This document shows, piece after piece, positions 16,361-23,117 of a stretch of DNA of 29,396 bases. Position 1 is the stretch's first letter, and each line of letters starts with the position of its first letter. A program made the translations under genes and the position numbers. The stretch is taken from positions 42,070 to 71,465 of the forward strand of contig DDSO01000142.1 of NCBI GenBank assembly GCA_002343425.1, written 5' to 3'. Source of the stretch: Brevundimonas sp. UBA2388 (GTDB taxonomy: Bacteria; Pseudomonadota; Alphaproteobacteria; Caulobacterales; Caulobacteraceae). Below the pieces are notes generated by a model, which was given only the letters and a program-made list of their open reading frames with translations, did not search any database and was not told where the DNA came from.

Positions 16361-17998
16361 ATGAACATGTCGAAACTTCCTCTCGAACAGGAGGCCCTGC
16401 GCCGCAGGACCTTCGCCATCATCGCCCACCCGGACGCGGGCAAGACCACCCTGACCGAGCACATCCTGCTGGCCGGCGGTGCCATCCGCGCGGCCGGCGC
16501 CGTGCGCGCGCGCGGCGAGAACCGGCGCACCCAGTCCGACTGGATGAAGATCGAGAAGGAGCGCGGCATCTCTGTCTCCGCCTCGGTCATGACCTTCGAG
16601 CACGACGGCAAGATGTTCAACCTGCTCGACACCCCCGGGCACGAGGATTTCTCGGAAGACACCTATCGGACCCTGACCGCCGCCGACTGCGCCATCATGG
16701 TGCTGGACGCCGCCAAGGGCATCGAGCCGCAGACGCTGAAGCTGTTCGAGGTCTGCCGCCTGCGCGACATCCCGATCATCACCTTCATCAACAAGCTGGA
16801 CCGCGAGGCCCAGGACCCGATGGCCCTGCTGGACGAGATCGCCAGCCGGCTGCAGCTGGACCCCGCCCCCATCTGGTGGCCGGCCCAGAGCGGCAACCGC
16901 CTGCGCGGCATGGTCGAGATGGGCACGGGCCGCTTCCAGCCCTACGCCCGCAAGCCCGCCGGTTCGGCCGAGGACGTGCCTCACCCCGACGCCCTGCCGC
17001 TGGCCGAGGCGGCGCAGTATTTCGAGGCCGGCGAGCACGAGGCGCTGCTGGAGGCGCAGGAACTGGTCGAGGGCGGCTATCCGGCCTTCGACCGCCAGTC
17101 CTTCCTCGAGGGCCATATGACGCCGGTGCTGTGGGGCTCGGCCCTTCGCCATTTCGGCATCGACGAACTGCTGGCCGCCATCGGCGAATGGGCCCCGCCG
17201 CCCAAGGTGATGAAGGCGCACAAGGCCGCCCCCGCCGGAACCCGCAACGCCGCCGAGCCGGTCGCGACCACCGTCGAACCCGGCGCGGCCGAGGTCACCG
17301 GCTTCGTCTTCAAGGTCCAGGCGAACATGGACCCCAACCACCGCGACCGCATCGCCATGTTCCGCATGGCCTCCGGCAAATTTCAGCGCGGCATGAAGCT
17401 GAAGGTCCAGAACACCGGCAAACAGCTGAGCGTCAACGCGCCGATCATGTTCTTCGCCAGCGACCGCGAACTGGCCGAGGACGCCTACGCCGGCGACGTC
17501 ATTGGCATCCCCAACCACGGCGTCCTGCGCGTCGGCGACAGCCTGTCCGAGAGCGGCCTGATCCGCTTCGCCGGCCTGCCGAATTTCGCGCCGGAAATCC
17601 TCCAGCGCGTACGCGTCAAGGATCCGCTCAAGGCCAAACACCTGAAGAAGGCGCTGGACGGCCTGGCCGAGGAGGGCGTGACCCAGCTGTTCCGGCCCGA
17701 GATGGGCAGTGACTTCATCGTCGGCGCCGTCGGCCAGCTGCAGTTCGAGGTCATGGCCGACCGCCTGGGCGAGGAATACGGGCTGGAGGTCATCTTCGAG
17801 CCGTCGCCCTGGGCCGAGGCCCGCTGGATCGGCGGGACCAAGGCGGACCTCGAGGACTTCATGGCCAAATACCGCGGCCAGATGGCCCGCGACATCGACG
17901 ACGACCCGGTCTTCCTCGCCAAGTCCAGCTGGGAGACCGGCTATGTGATGGAGCGTTTCCCGCTGGTCGCCTTCACGAAGACGAAGGAGCGGGGGTAG
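16361..17998 (+). CDS. prfC: Peptide chain release factor 3 (RF3)
   Basis: GTPase that recycles class I release factors RF1/RF2 from the ribosome after termination. 545 aa, slightly over the usual ~530. GTP-binding motifs: AHPDAGKTT (22-30, P loop), the RF3-specific switch RRTQSDWMKIEKERGISVSAS (seen in two pieces around 56-75), DTPGHEDFSEDTYRTL (90-105) and NKLDRE (144-149). The central part with VMKAHKAAPAGTRNAAEPVA is a lineage insertion; domain II contains TGFVFKVQANMDPNHRDRIA, and domain III contains VGAVGQLQFEVMADRLGEEY. The first ATG at 16361 and a second at 16367 are both possible. It is not in an obvious operon with its neighbours. Confidence 0.96.
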   Translation: MNMSKLPLEQEALRRRTFAIIAHPDAGKTTLTEHILLAGGAIRAAGAVRARGENRRTQSDWMKIEKERGISVSASVMTFEHDGKMFNLLDTPGHEDFSEDTYRTLTAADCAIMVLDAAKGIEPQTLKLFEVCRLRDIPIITFINKLDREAQDPMALLDEIASRLQLDPAPIWWPAQSGNRLRGMVEMGTGRFQPYARKPAGSAEDVPHPDALPLAEAAQYFEAGEHEALLEAQELVEGGYPAFDRQSFLEGHMTPVLWGSALRHFGIDELLAAIGEWAPPPKVMKAHKAAPAGTRNAAEPVATTVEPGAAEVTGFVFKVQANMDPNHRDRIAMFRMASGKFQRGMKLKVQNTGKQLSVNAPIMFFASDRELAEDAYAGDVIGIPNHGVLRVGDSLSESGLIRFAGLPNFAPEILQRVRVKDPLKAKHLKKALDGLAEEGVTQLFRPEMGSDFIVGAVGQLQFEVMADRLGEEYGLEVIFEPSPWAEARWIGGTKADLEDFMAKYRGQMARDIDDDPVFLAKSSWETGYVMERFPLVAFTKTKERG

Positions 17999-18133
17999 GC
18001 GGCACTCTTGTCCGGCTATGCCGGGTCGAACGTGAACCGCATACCGAACCTCCGCCGCGGCGTCGCGTTTGCTAGTCATCACCCAAGGGACGCGTATTGG
18101 TCCCGAAGCGGGACGACCGGAGCGCCAGCCCCC

Positions 18134-19375
18134 ATGTTCGAATTTGGCCGGGACTTGAGAAAGCTGTTCGAAAAGGCGCGCGAGAGCGAGGATCTCGGCT
18201 GGCTGGAGCTGGTCGGGGCGGACCTGGTCGCGACCGAGGCACAGTCGCTTTGCACCGAAGCCGGGCGCGTGTCCTGCGCCCACCCCTTTGACAGCTGGAT
18301 GCGGGCCTCGGCCCTCTGGCGCGAACACGCCCGACGCACCGGCAGCCGGACCAGCCTGGACAGGGCGGCGGGGGCCGCTTCGGACGCCGCGCGCCACACA
18401 ACCACCCCCGACCAGACCGCGGCCGCGGCGATTGAGTCCGGCGAGATTCACCTGTTGCGGTTCGACCTGTTCGGCGGCCCTGAAAAGCTGACGGCGGCGC
18501 TGGCGGATGTGCAGGCGCTGACGGCCGACCGTCCCGCGACGCGTTCCGCCGCCGCAGCGCTGCACGCCCGGCTGACGGCGCGACGGGCGCGGCTGTCCGG
18601 CGAGCCGGCGGCCATGCTGGACGCGGCCGCCCTGCTGGATGCGGCCCTGCACGGGGCCAGAGCCCTGCCGGCGACGATCGGCGATGACCTGAGACTGGAC
18701 CGCGCGGCGCTGGGGCTGGAAGCCGGTGTGGCGCGGCGCGACGGACGACTGCTGGATCAGGCCGGGCGCGACCTGCGGGTCCTGGTCGAATCTGCCTCGC
18801 CGGACTACCGGCCCCTGACCCGGGCCCGCGCCCTCGCCCTCGCCGGCGCAGGCCTGATGGCGCTGGCCCGGCTGGCGAAGGACGAGGCCGCCACCGCCCA
18901 GGGCCAGGCCCTGTTCGCCGCCGCCGCCGACCAGTTCACGCCCGACCACAGCCCCCTGGACTGGGTGGCCGTGCAGCTCGCCCCCGGTGACGCCGACACG
19001 CCTCTGGCGCGGTTGATCCAGGCCGAAGCCCTGACCCGTGAACCGGGCCTGATCCTCGGCGCGCTCGCCCGCGAACGGCGGCTGGCGGCCGAGACGGCCC
19101 TCGCCGAGGCCATGGGCGATGTCGAGAGCCTGACCGGGCTCGAGGCGGTCGTCCGGCGCGGTCTGGCCGCTTCCGCCGGCGCCCAGCCGCTGGAATGGGT
19201 CGCCGACCAGATCGGCATGGCGCATCTGGCCCTGGCCAAGGCGCGCCTGACGACGACCGAACCCCGCGCCGTCGGCATGATGCTGGCCGAGGCCATCGAG
19301 ACCGCCCGCGAATGGGGCGCTCCGGCTCTGGTTCAGCGCGCGGCGCTGCTGCAGGTGCGGGCGGCCGCGGCCTAG
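18134..19375 (+). CDS. Ala-rich helical protein of unknown function
   Basis: 413 aa from the ATG at 18134 (MFEFGRDLRKLFEKARESED), which starts a protein-like N-terminus; in-frame sequence back to 18008 is not protein-like. The chain is almost entirely amphipathic helices rich in Ala, Leu and Arg, with motifs such as SGEIHLLRFDLFGGPEKL and ARALALAGAGLMALARLAKDE, so a TPR- or SEL1-like solenoid is likely. No signal peptide or transmembrane segment is seen, so it is probably cytosolic. A weak GGAG lies 12 nt upstream. It may be a lineage-specific protein. Its stop shares a CTAG with the opposite gene cysQ. No function can be named. Confidence 0.75.
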   Translation: MFEFGRDLRKLFEKARESEDLGWLELVGADLVATEAQSLCTEAGRVSCAHPFDSWMRASALWREHARRTGSRTSLDRAAGAASDAARHTTTPDQTAAAAIESGEIHLLRFDLFGGPEKLTAALADVQALTADRPATRSAAAALHARLTARRARLSGEPAAMLDAAALLDAALHGARALPATIGDDLRLDRAALGLEAGVARRDGRLLDQAGRDLRVLVESASPDYRPLTRARALALAGAGLMALARLAKDEAATAQGQALFAAAADQFTPDHSPLDWVAVQLAPGDADTPLARLIQAEALTREPGLILGALARERRLAAETALAEAMGDVESLTGLEAVVRRGLAASAGAQPLEWVADQIGMAHLALAKARLTTTEPRAVGMMLAEAIETAREWGAPALVQRAALLQVRAAAA

Positions 19376-20157
19376 CCGCCCAACGCCACGAACCCGCCGT
19401 TGCCGAATCCCGGCTTGCCGTAGCGCAACGGCTGGCCGTCTTCGGCCATGACGCGGCCGCCGGCGGCTTCCAGCACCGCCTGCCCTGCCGCTGTGTCCCA
19501 TTCCGAGGTCGGGCCGGTGCGCGGATAGGCGTCGAACCGGCCCTCGGCGATCAGGCAGAATTTCAGCGACGAATCCATGCCCTGCCACTGGACGCAACCG
19601 TGGCGCGAGGCCAGCCGTTCGGCCTCGACGTCGTTCATGGAGTGGCTCATCACCGCCAGGGGCGAGGCGGGCCGGTTGCGCACCTTGATGGCCTGCCACA
19701 CCTCGCCGAACCGGCGGCGAAACGCGCCGGCGCCCGGCGCCCCGCTGCGCCATGTCGTGGCGGTCGCGGGCGCCGTCACCACCCCGGCGACCGGCGATCC
19801 CTTGTGAATCAGCGCGATGTTGACGGTGAAGGCTTCCCGCCCCTCGACGAAGCCGCGGGTGCCGTCCAGCGGGTCGATCAGCCAGAACCAGTCATTGGCC
19901 GAAGCCGGCGCGCCGTCGGCGGCGACAGCCTCCTCGGCTACGGTCTGGATCCCGGGATACAGGGTCGCCAGCCGCGTCAGGATCAGGGCCTCGGCCTCCT
20001 GATCGGCGCGGGTCACGGGGCTGTCATCGGCCTTGGTCTCGGCCACGACCCCGTTGCGCCACCAAGGCAGGATGACCCGCGCGGCGTCCTCTGCGAGGTC
20101 GGCCAGGGCCTCGCTCAGTGCGCCGGACGCGAGGTCGGCGATCAGTCGTTTACTCAT
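19372..20157 (-). CDS. cysQ: 3'(2'),5'-bisphosphate nucleotidase CysQ
   Basis: Inositol-monophosphatase-fold, metal-dependent and lithium-sensitive phosphatase that removes PAP/PAPS, a by-product of sulfate assimilation. 261 aa, the normal length. Metal-binding motifs: DDSPVTRADQEAE (44-56), AEE (74-76), DPLDGTRGFV (95-104) and WDTAAG (220-225). The SSLKFCLIAEGRFDAYPR block and the ending GQPLRYGKPGFGNGGFVALG are CysQ-like and make other IMPase relatives (SuhB, HisN) less likely. The ATG at 20155-20157 gives the expected start. The stop (CTA at 19372-19374 on the plus strand) overlaps the stop of the convergent gene. Confidence 0.92.
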   Translation of the reverse strand: MSKRLIADLASGALSEALADLAEDAARVILPWWRNGVVAETKADDSPVTRADQEAEALILTRLATLYPGIQTVAEEAVAADGAPASANDWFWLIDPLDGTRGFVEGREAFTVNIALIHKGSPVAGVVTAPATATTWRSGAPGAGAFRRRFGEVWQAIKVRNRPASPLAVMSHSMNDVEAERLASRHGCVQWQGMDSSLKFCLIAEGRFDAYPRTGPTSEWDTAAGQAVLEAAGGRVMAEDGQPLRYGKPGFGNGGFVALGG

Positions 20158-20179
20158 GCCGCCCGATTAGAGCATCGGA

Positions 20180-20196
20180 CCGGTTTCGCGAACCGG
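20180..20196. promoter_or_regulatory. Palindrome CCGGTT-TCGCG-AACCGG between cysQ and chpT
   Basis: Perfect 6-bp arms (20180-20185 and 20191-20196) around TCGCG, in the 89-bp gap between divergent cysQ and chpT. It is preceded by AGAGCATCGG, the start of a dispersed alphaproteobacterial intergenic repeat as I recall it, so this may be a degenerate repeat copy rather than an operator. Confidence 0.45.
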
Positions 20197-20246
20197 CAAA
20201 TCAGGTCAGCGTCCGGCCAGTTTCCGACTGTTGCGCGCAAGGCCCG

Positions 20247-20921
20247 ATGACCGACACAGCACCCGCCTCACCCCTTCCCGACGGCCAGGCGCTTCCTGAT
20301 GGCCAGGCTTTGGCCGCCCTGATCGCCGGCAAGCTGTGCCACGACTTCATCAGCCCGGCCGGCGCGATCAGTTCGGGCCTCGACCTGCTGAAAGACCCCA
20401 CCGCCCAGGACATGCGCGACGACGCCATGGGACTGATCGAGGCCAGTGCGAAGAAGATGGTGGCCCTGGTCGCCTTCGCCCGCGTGGCCTTCGGCGCCGC
20501 GACCTCGTCCGAGCGGTTTTCGGGCGCCGAGCTGGGCGAACTGGTCTCCGGCCTGACCGAGGGCGGACGGGCCACGCTGGAATGGTCTGTCGCGGACACG
20601 AGTTATTCCAAGGCCCAGTCGCGGGCGCTGGTGAACCTGGCCTGGCTGACCATGGCCGCCCTGCCGTCCGGCGGCGTGGCGACCATTGTGACGCGAACCG
20701 ACGGCGCCGGTCTGATCATCGAGGGCCGCGCCGAGGGCGCGCGCGCCCGCCTGAAAGGCGAGGCCGTGGCCGGACTGGCGGGTCAGCCGCTGACCGAGGG
20801 CCTGCCCGGCCAATGGATCCAGCCCTACTGGCTCTGGCTGACTGCCCATGATGCCGGCGGGTCGCTGGATGTGCAGGCCGAGGAGGGGCGCGTCGTGCTG
20901 ACCGCCCACATGCCTAACTGA
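20247..20921 (+). CDS. chpT: Histidine phosphotransferase ChpT
   Basis: Passes phosphate from the hybrid kinase CckA to CtrA and CpdR. 224 aa. The N-terminal helix carries the active His32 in KLCHDFISPAGAISSGLDLL, followed by DPTAQDMRDDAMGLIEASAKK, a very close match to Caulobacter ChpT. The C-terminal half (LPSGGVATIV, then ARARLKGEAVAGLAGQPLTE) is the degenerate ATPase-like domain that dimerises but does not hydrolyse ATP. The ATG at 20247 gives MTDTAPASPLPDGQ, with a DGQALPDGQAL duplication just after it; upstream in-frame sequence is not conserved-looking. Its phosphorelay target ctrA is about 13.5 kb away in this window. Confidence 0.95.
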   Translation: MTDTAPASPLPDGQALPDGQALAALIAGKLCHDFISPAGAISSGLDLLKDPTAQDMRDDAMGLIEASAKKMVALVAFARVAFGAATSSERFSGAELGELVSGLTEGGRATLEWSVADTSYSKAQSRALVNLAWLTMAALPSGGVATIVTRTDGAGLIIEGRAEGARARLKGEAVAGLAGQPLTEGLPGQWIQPYWLWLTAHDAGGSLDVQAEEGRVVLTAHMPN

Positions 20922-20924
20922 CGC

Positions 20925-20952
20925 TTAAGCCGGTTTCCCAAGGAGTCATTAA
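20925..20952 (+). promoter_or_regulatory. TTAA and GANTC motifs between chpT and the receiver gene
   Basis: TTAA at 20925-20928, GAGTC (CcrM-type) at 20943-20947 and TTAA at 20949-20952 in ATTAACC. This lies 70-97 bp before the receiver gene and could give it its own cell-cycle-timed promoter. TTAA spacing (20 nt) does not fit a canonical CtrA box. Confidence 0.35.
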
Positions 20953-21021
20953 CCGGCTCAGGCCGATGATAGGGCTCATGTACACGCGGGCGTTGTGCGC
21001 CTCTGATTTGGAACCCTGACC

Positions 21022-21393
21022 TTGACCCCCAGAACCTGTCTGATCGTCGACGACAGCCGGATCATCCGGAAGGTCGCCCGCCGTATCGTCGAAGGGCTCG
21101 GCTTCGAGGTCGATGAGGCGGCGGACGGCTCCGAAGCCCTTGCCTTCTGCGGCGGGGTGATCCCGGAGGTCATCCTGCTCGACTGGTCGATGCCGGTCAT
21201 GGACGGCATGACCTTCCTGCGCCGTCTGCGCGCCCTGCCCGGCGGCCTGGCGCCCAAGGTGCTGTTCTGTACCATCGAGACCCGCGCCGAACGTATCGCC
21301 GAAGCCCTGTCGGCCGGCGCCGACGACTATGTGATGAAGCCGTTCGACGGCGAGATCCTGACCTCGAAATTCGCTGAAGTGGGGGCCGTCTGA
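21022..21393 (+). CDS. Single-domain CheY-like response regulator
   Basis: 123 aa, receiver only, no output domain. Acidic pair D10-D11 (LIVDDSR), phospho-acceptor D54 in ILLDWSMPVMDG, Thr switch (FCTIET) and conserved Lys in VMKPFDG are all present, so phosphorylation should work. The start is a TTG at 21022; an in-frame stop at 21004-21006 rules out a longer form, and the receiver begins at once, so the TTG is the only common bacterial start. It follows chpT by 100 bp and cheR starts 4 nt after its stop, implying one transcript. In Caulobacter such receivers beside chemotaxis genes tune motility or bind c-di-GMP; an Arg-rich Cle-type tail is not visible here. Confidence 0.9.
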   Translation: MTPRTCLIVDDSRIIRKVARRIVEGLGFEVDEAADGSEALAFCGGVIPEVILLDWSMPVMDGMTFLRRLRALPGGLAPKVLFCTIETRAERIAEALSAGADDYVMKPFDGEILTSKFAEVGAV

Positions 21394-21397
21394 CCCC

Positions 21398-22213
21398 ATG
21401 AGCCCCGACGACTTCGATCGCCTGCAGTCACTGATGGTCTCGCGCGCGGGCTTTCGGCTGACGCGCGACCGGATGAAACTGGCCGAGCACCGGCTGGGGC
21501 CGGTCGCCCGGCGCGAGGGGTTCGAGACCGTCGATGCCATGCTGGGTTCGCTGTGGGCCAAGCCCGTCGCCAGCCTGGGCTGGGCCGTGATCGAAGCCCT
21601 GCTGAATCCCGAGACCTGGTTCCGGCGCGACCGCGTCAGCTTCGACACCTTCGGCAAGGAACTTCTGCCCGCCCTCGGCAAGGCCCGCGGCGGCCAGCCG
21701 GTCAAGATCTGGTCCGCCGGCTGTTCGACCGGCCAGGAGGCCTGGTCCCTGGCCATCGCCGCCCGGGAAGCCGGCGTCGCCGTCGAGATCGTCGCCACCG
21801 ACCTGTCGCAGCGTGCGCTGGAGAAGGCCCGTTCGGGCGCCTACACCGGCTTCGAAATCCAGCGCGGCCTCAAGGCCGAGACCATGCTGCGCCATTTCGA
21901 CCAGGCCGAAGACGCCTGGATCGCCAATGCCGAGCTGCGCGCCATGGTCCATTTCGCCCGCGCCAACCTCATCGACGCCCCGACCGACGCCCACCGGTTC
22001 GACATCATCTTCTGCCGCCACGTCCTCGGCGACGCCGACCCGGCCCGGCGCGGCGAGATGTTCGACAACCTCGAACGACGGCTGGTCGATGACGGCTGCC
22101 TGTTCCTCGGTCCCGACGAGCAGCCTGAGGGCGACAGCATCGCCTTCCGCCCCGTCGCCGGCCGCAAGGGTCTTTTCGTCAAATCCCCGACGGCGCTGAG
22201 ACGGGTGGCCTGA
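21398..22213 (+). CDS. cheR: CheR-type protein-glutamate O-methyltransferase
   Basis: Transfers methyl groups from S-adenosylmethionine to glutamates of chemoreceptors during chemotactic adaptation. 271 aa, the usual length. The N-terminal helical domain is followed by NPETWFRR (70-77, the NETxFFR position), SAGCSTGQEAWSLA (106-119, SAM-binding loop), IVATDLSQRALEKARSGAY and FDIIFCRHVL (usually FCRNVLIY). The C-terminal beta-subdomain ends with FLGPDEQPEGDSIAFRPV. The start follows the receiver stop by 4 nt. No receptor, CheA or CheB is in the window, so this is an orphan set; pairing with the adjacent receiver is likely. Confidence 0.92.
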   Translation: MSPDDFDRLQSLMVSRAGFRLTRDRMKLAEHRLGPVARREGFETVDAMLGSLWAKPVASLGWAVIEALLNPETWFRRDRVSFDTFGKELLPALGKARGGQPVKIWSAGCSTGQEAWSLAIAAREAGVAVEIVATDLSQRALEKARSGAYTGFEIQRGLKAETMLRHFDQAEDAWIANAELRAMVHFARANLIDAPTDAHRFDIIFCRHVLGDADPARRGEMFDNLERRLVDDGCLFLGPDEQPEGDSIAFRPVAGRKGLFVKSPTALRRVA

Positions 22214-22328
22214 GGCGCGAGCCCGCTGTTCGCAACGGCGCTGCGCTCAACTCTACGTACGATTGTCGACACAGCAACGAACCAGAGGTTTCGCGGTTTA
22301 TACGCAGGAACCGCCTGGGGAGGCCTGA

Positions 22329-22454
22329 TTGATTGTGCGTCGCTACAAGGGCCGGGGTCGAACGGCCCGGACAGAGCAACCGCGCCAGGGGCGTGGCTGG
22401 ATCTATCGCCTGTTCATGGCGTGGTTCGCAAAGGGGCGGCGCGTCCGGCTCTAG
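22329..22454 (+). CDS. 41-aa Arg-rich small protein
   Basis: A strong GGGGAGG (22317-22323) lies 5 nt before a TTG at 22329 and 11 nt before a GTG at 22335. The frame reads a basic N-terminus (VRRYKGRGRTARTEQPRQ), then a hydrophobic-aromatic helix WIYRLFMAWFAK and RRVRL before TAG. The amphipathic aromatic helix with flanking Arg suggests a membrane-peripheral or nucleic-acid-binding peptide. No homologue is known to me. A different frame (from 22333) also stays open but makes less protein-like sequence and has a poorer start. Likely co-transcribed with the next two small genes. Confidence 0.45.
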   Translation: MIVRRYKGRGRTARTEQPRQGRGWIYRLFMAWFAKGRRVRL

Positions 22455-22475
22455 CCGGGCCGCTGACCAACCTCC

Positions 22476-22697
22476 ATGGCGCCAAGGAAGATCGTCCTCG
22501 ATGCCGCGACGGTAACGCGGCTGATCGAAGTCCGGCACGCGATGCCGCGTGGGCTGTCTGTGTCGCGCTATCTGCTCGCCCGGGCCGGTGAGAGCGAACC
22601 AGACAGGTTCACGACCCTGCGCAAGGCTCGCGCCGCCTTTCAGGAGCAGATCGCCGGACTCCGATGCAGCGACCCTGCGGGGACACAAGACGCGTGA
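22476..22697 (+). CDS. 73-aa small protein, unknown
   Basis: Reads MAPRKIVLDAATVTRLIEVR followed by HAMPRGLSVSRYLLARAGE and a helical LRKARAAFQEQIAGL. The first 45 residues have a spacing of hydrophobic and basic residues compatible with a helix-turn-helix-like or ribbon-helix-helix-like DNA-binding domain, but I cannot prove this. The stop TGA (22695-22697) overlaps the GTG of the following gene as GTGA, which supports it being translated. No good Shine-Dalgarno is seen before the ATG. It starts 21 nt after the small Arg-rich gene. Confidence 0.55.
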   Translation: MAPRKIVLDAATVTRLIEVRHAMPRGLSVSRYLLARAGESEPDRFTTLRKARAAFQEQIAGLRCSDPAGTQDA

Positions 22698-23089
22698 GAG
22701 CCAGAAAATCCGAACTTCCGTTCCCTGCGCGGGTCGCCCGCGTCTGGGGCGGCCTTAATGAGATCGTGCAGGCCGAAGGTGACGCTGACGTCGCGCTAGC
22801 GGCATTCTTTCAGGTCACTCTGGAGCAACTCGCAGCATGGCGCGCCGCGGAGGGCCGTCATCGCTGCCCCGGCGTCACTTCGCGAGGGCACAACTGTCGG
22901 AACCATGCCTCGGCGGTTGTCGACTACGATCCGCGCGCCTGGGTCGCTCGAGACCCGGAATTCTGCAAGGCTCATTTGAACTCCCAGCCAGAGCCGGCGG
23001 CAGCGCGCCCGGCGCCGCCCGCACCCGCGCCGCACACCTCCGGCCGAAACGCTGCGGCCGAGGATGACGTGAGCGTCAACGCCCGCTAG
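22694..23089 (+). CDS. 131-aa protein with Cys/His zinc-like motif, DUF5763-like
   Basis: GTG start at 22694 overlapping the previous stop; an in-frame ATG at 22664 lies inside the preceding gene and is less likely. The N-terminal part (FPARVARVWGGLNEIVQAEG and LAAFFQVTLEQLAAWRAAEG) is helical and HTH-like. It is followed by RCPGVTSRGHNCRNHASAVV and, after a short insert, EFCKAHLN: the spacing Cys-x9-Cys-x2-His...Cys-x2-His recalls the DUF5763 type (CxxxTxxGxxCxxx...CxxH). The C-terminal ~40 residues are Pro/Ala-rich and disordered. Zinc binding is inferred; function unknown. Together with the two upstream small genes it forms a compact cassette between cheR and the M28 peptidase gene. Confidence 0.6.
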   Translation: MRARKSELPFPARVARVWGGLNEIVQAEGDADVALAAFFQVTLEQLAAWRAAEGRHRCPGVTSRGHNCRNHASAVVDYDPRAWVARDPEFCKAHLNSQPEPAAARPAPPAPAPHTSGRNAAAEDDVSVNAR

Positions 23090-23117
23090 CCTGCCGCTTC
23101 ATCGGGGAGGATGACAC

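Noticed and set aside
18012..18024. CCGGC-TAT-GCCGG hairpin after prfC as a terminator
   Set aside because: Only five base pairs and no T-run; too weak to claim.
16121..19753. Long minus-strand open frame of 1210 codons
   Set aside because: It is antisense to prfC and its neighbours; the translation is Gly/Arg/His-rich without domain motifs, typical of GC-rich shadow frames.
22333..22515. Alternative 60-codon frame over the small Arg-rich gene
   Set aside because: Poorer start position and less protein-like sequence than the frame starting at 22329.
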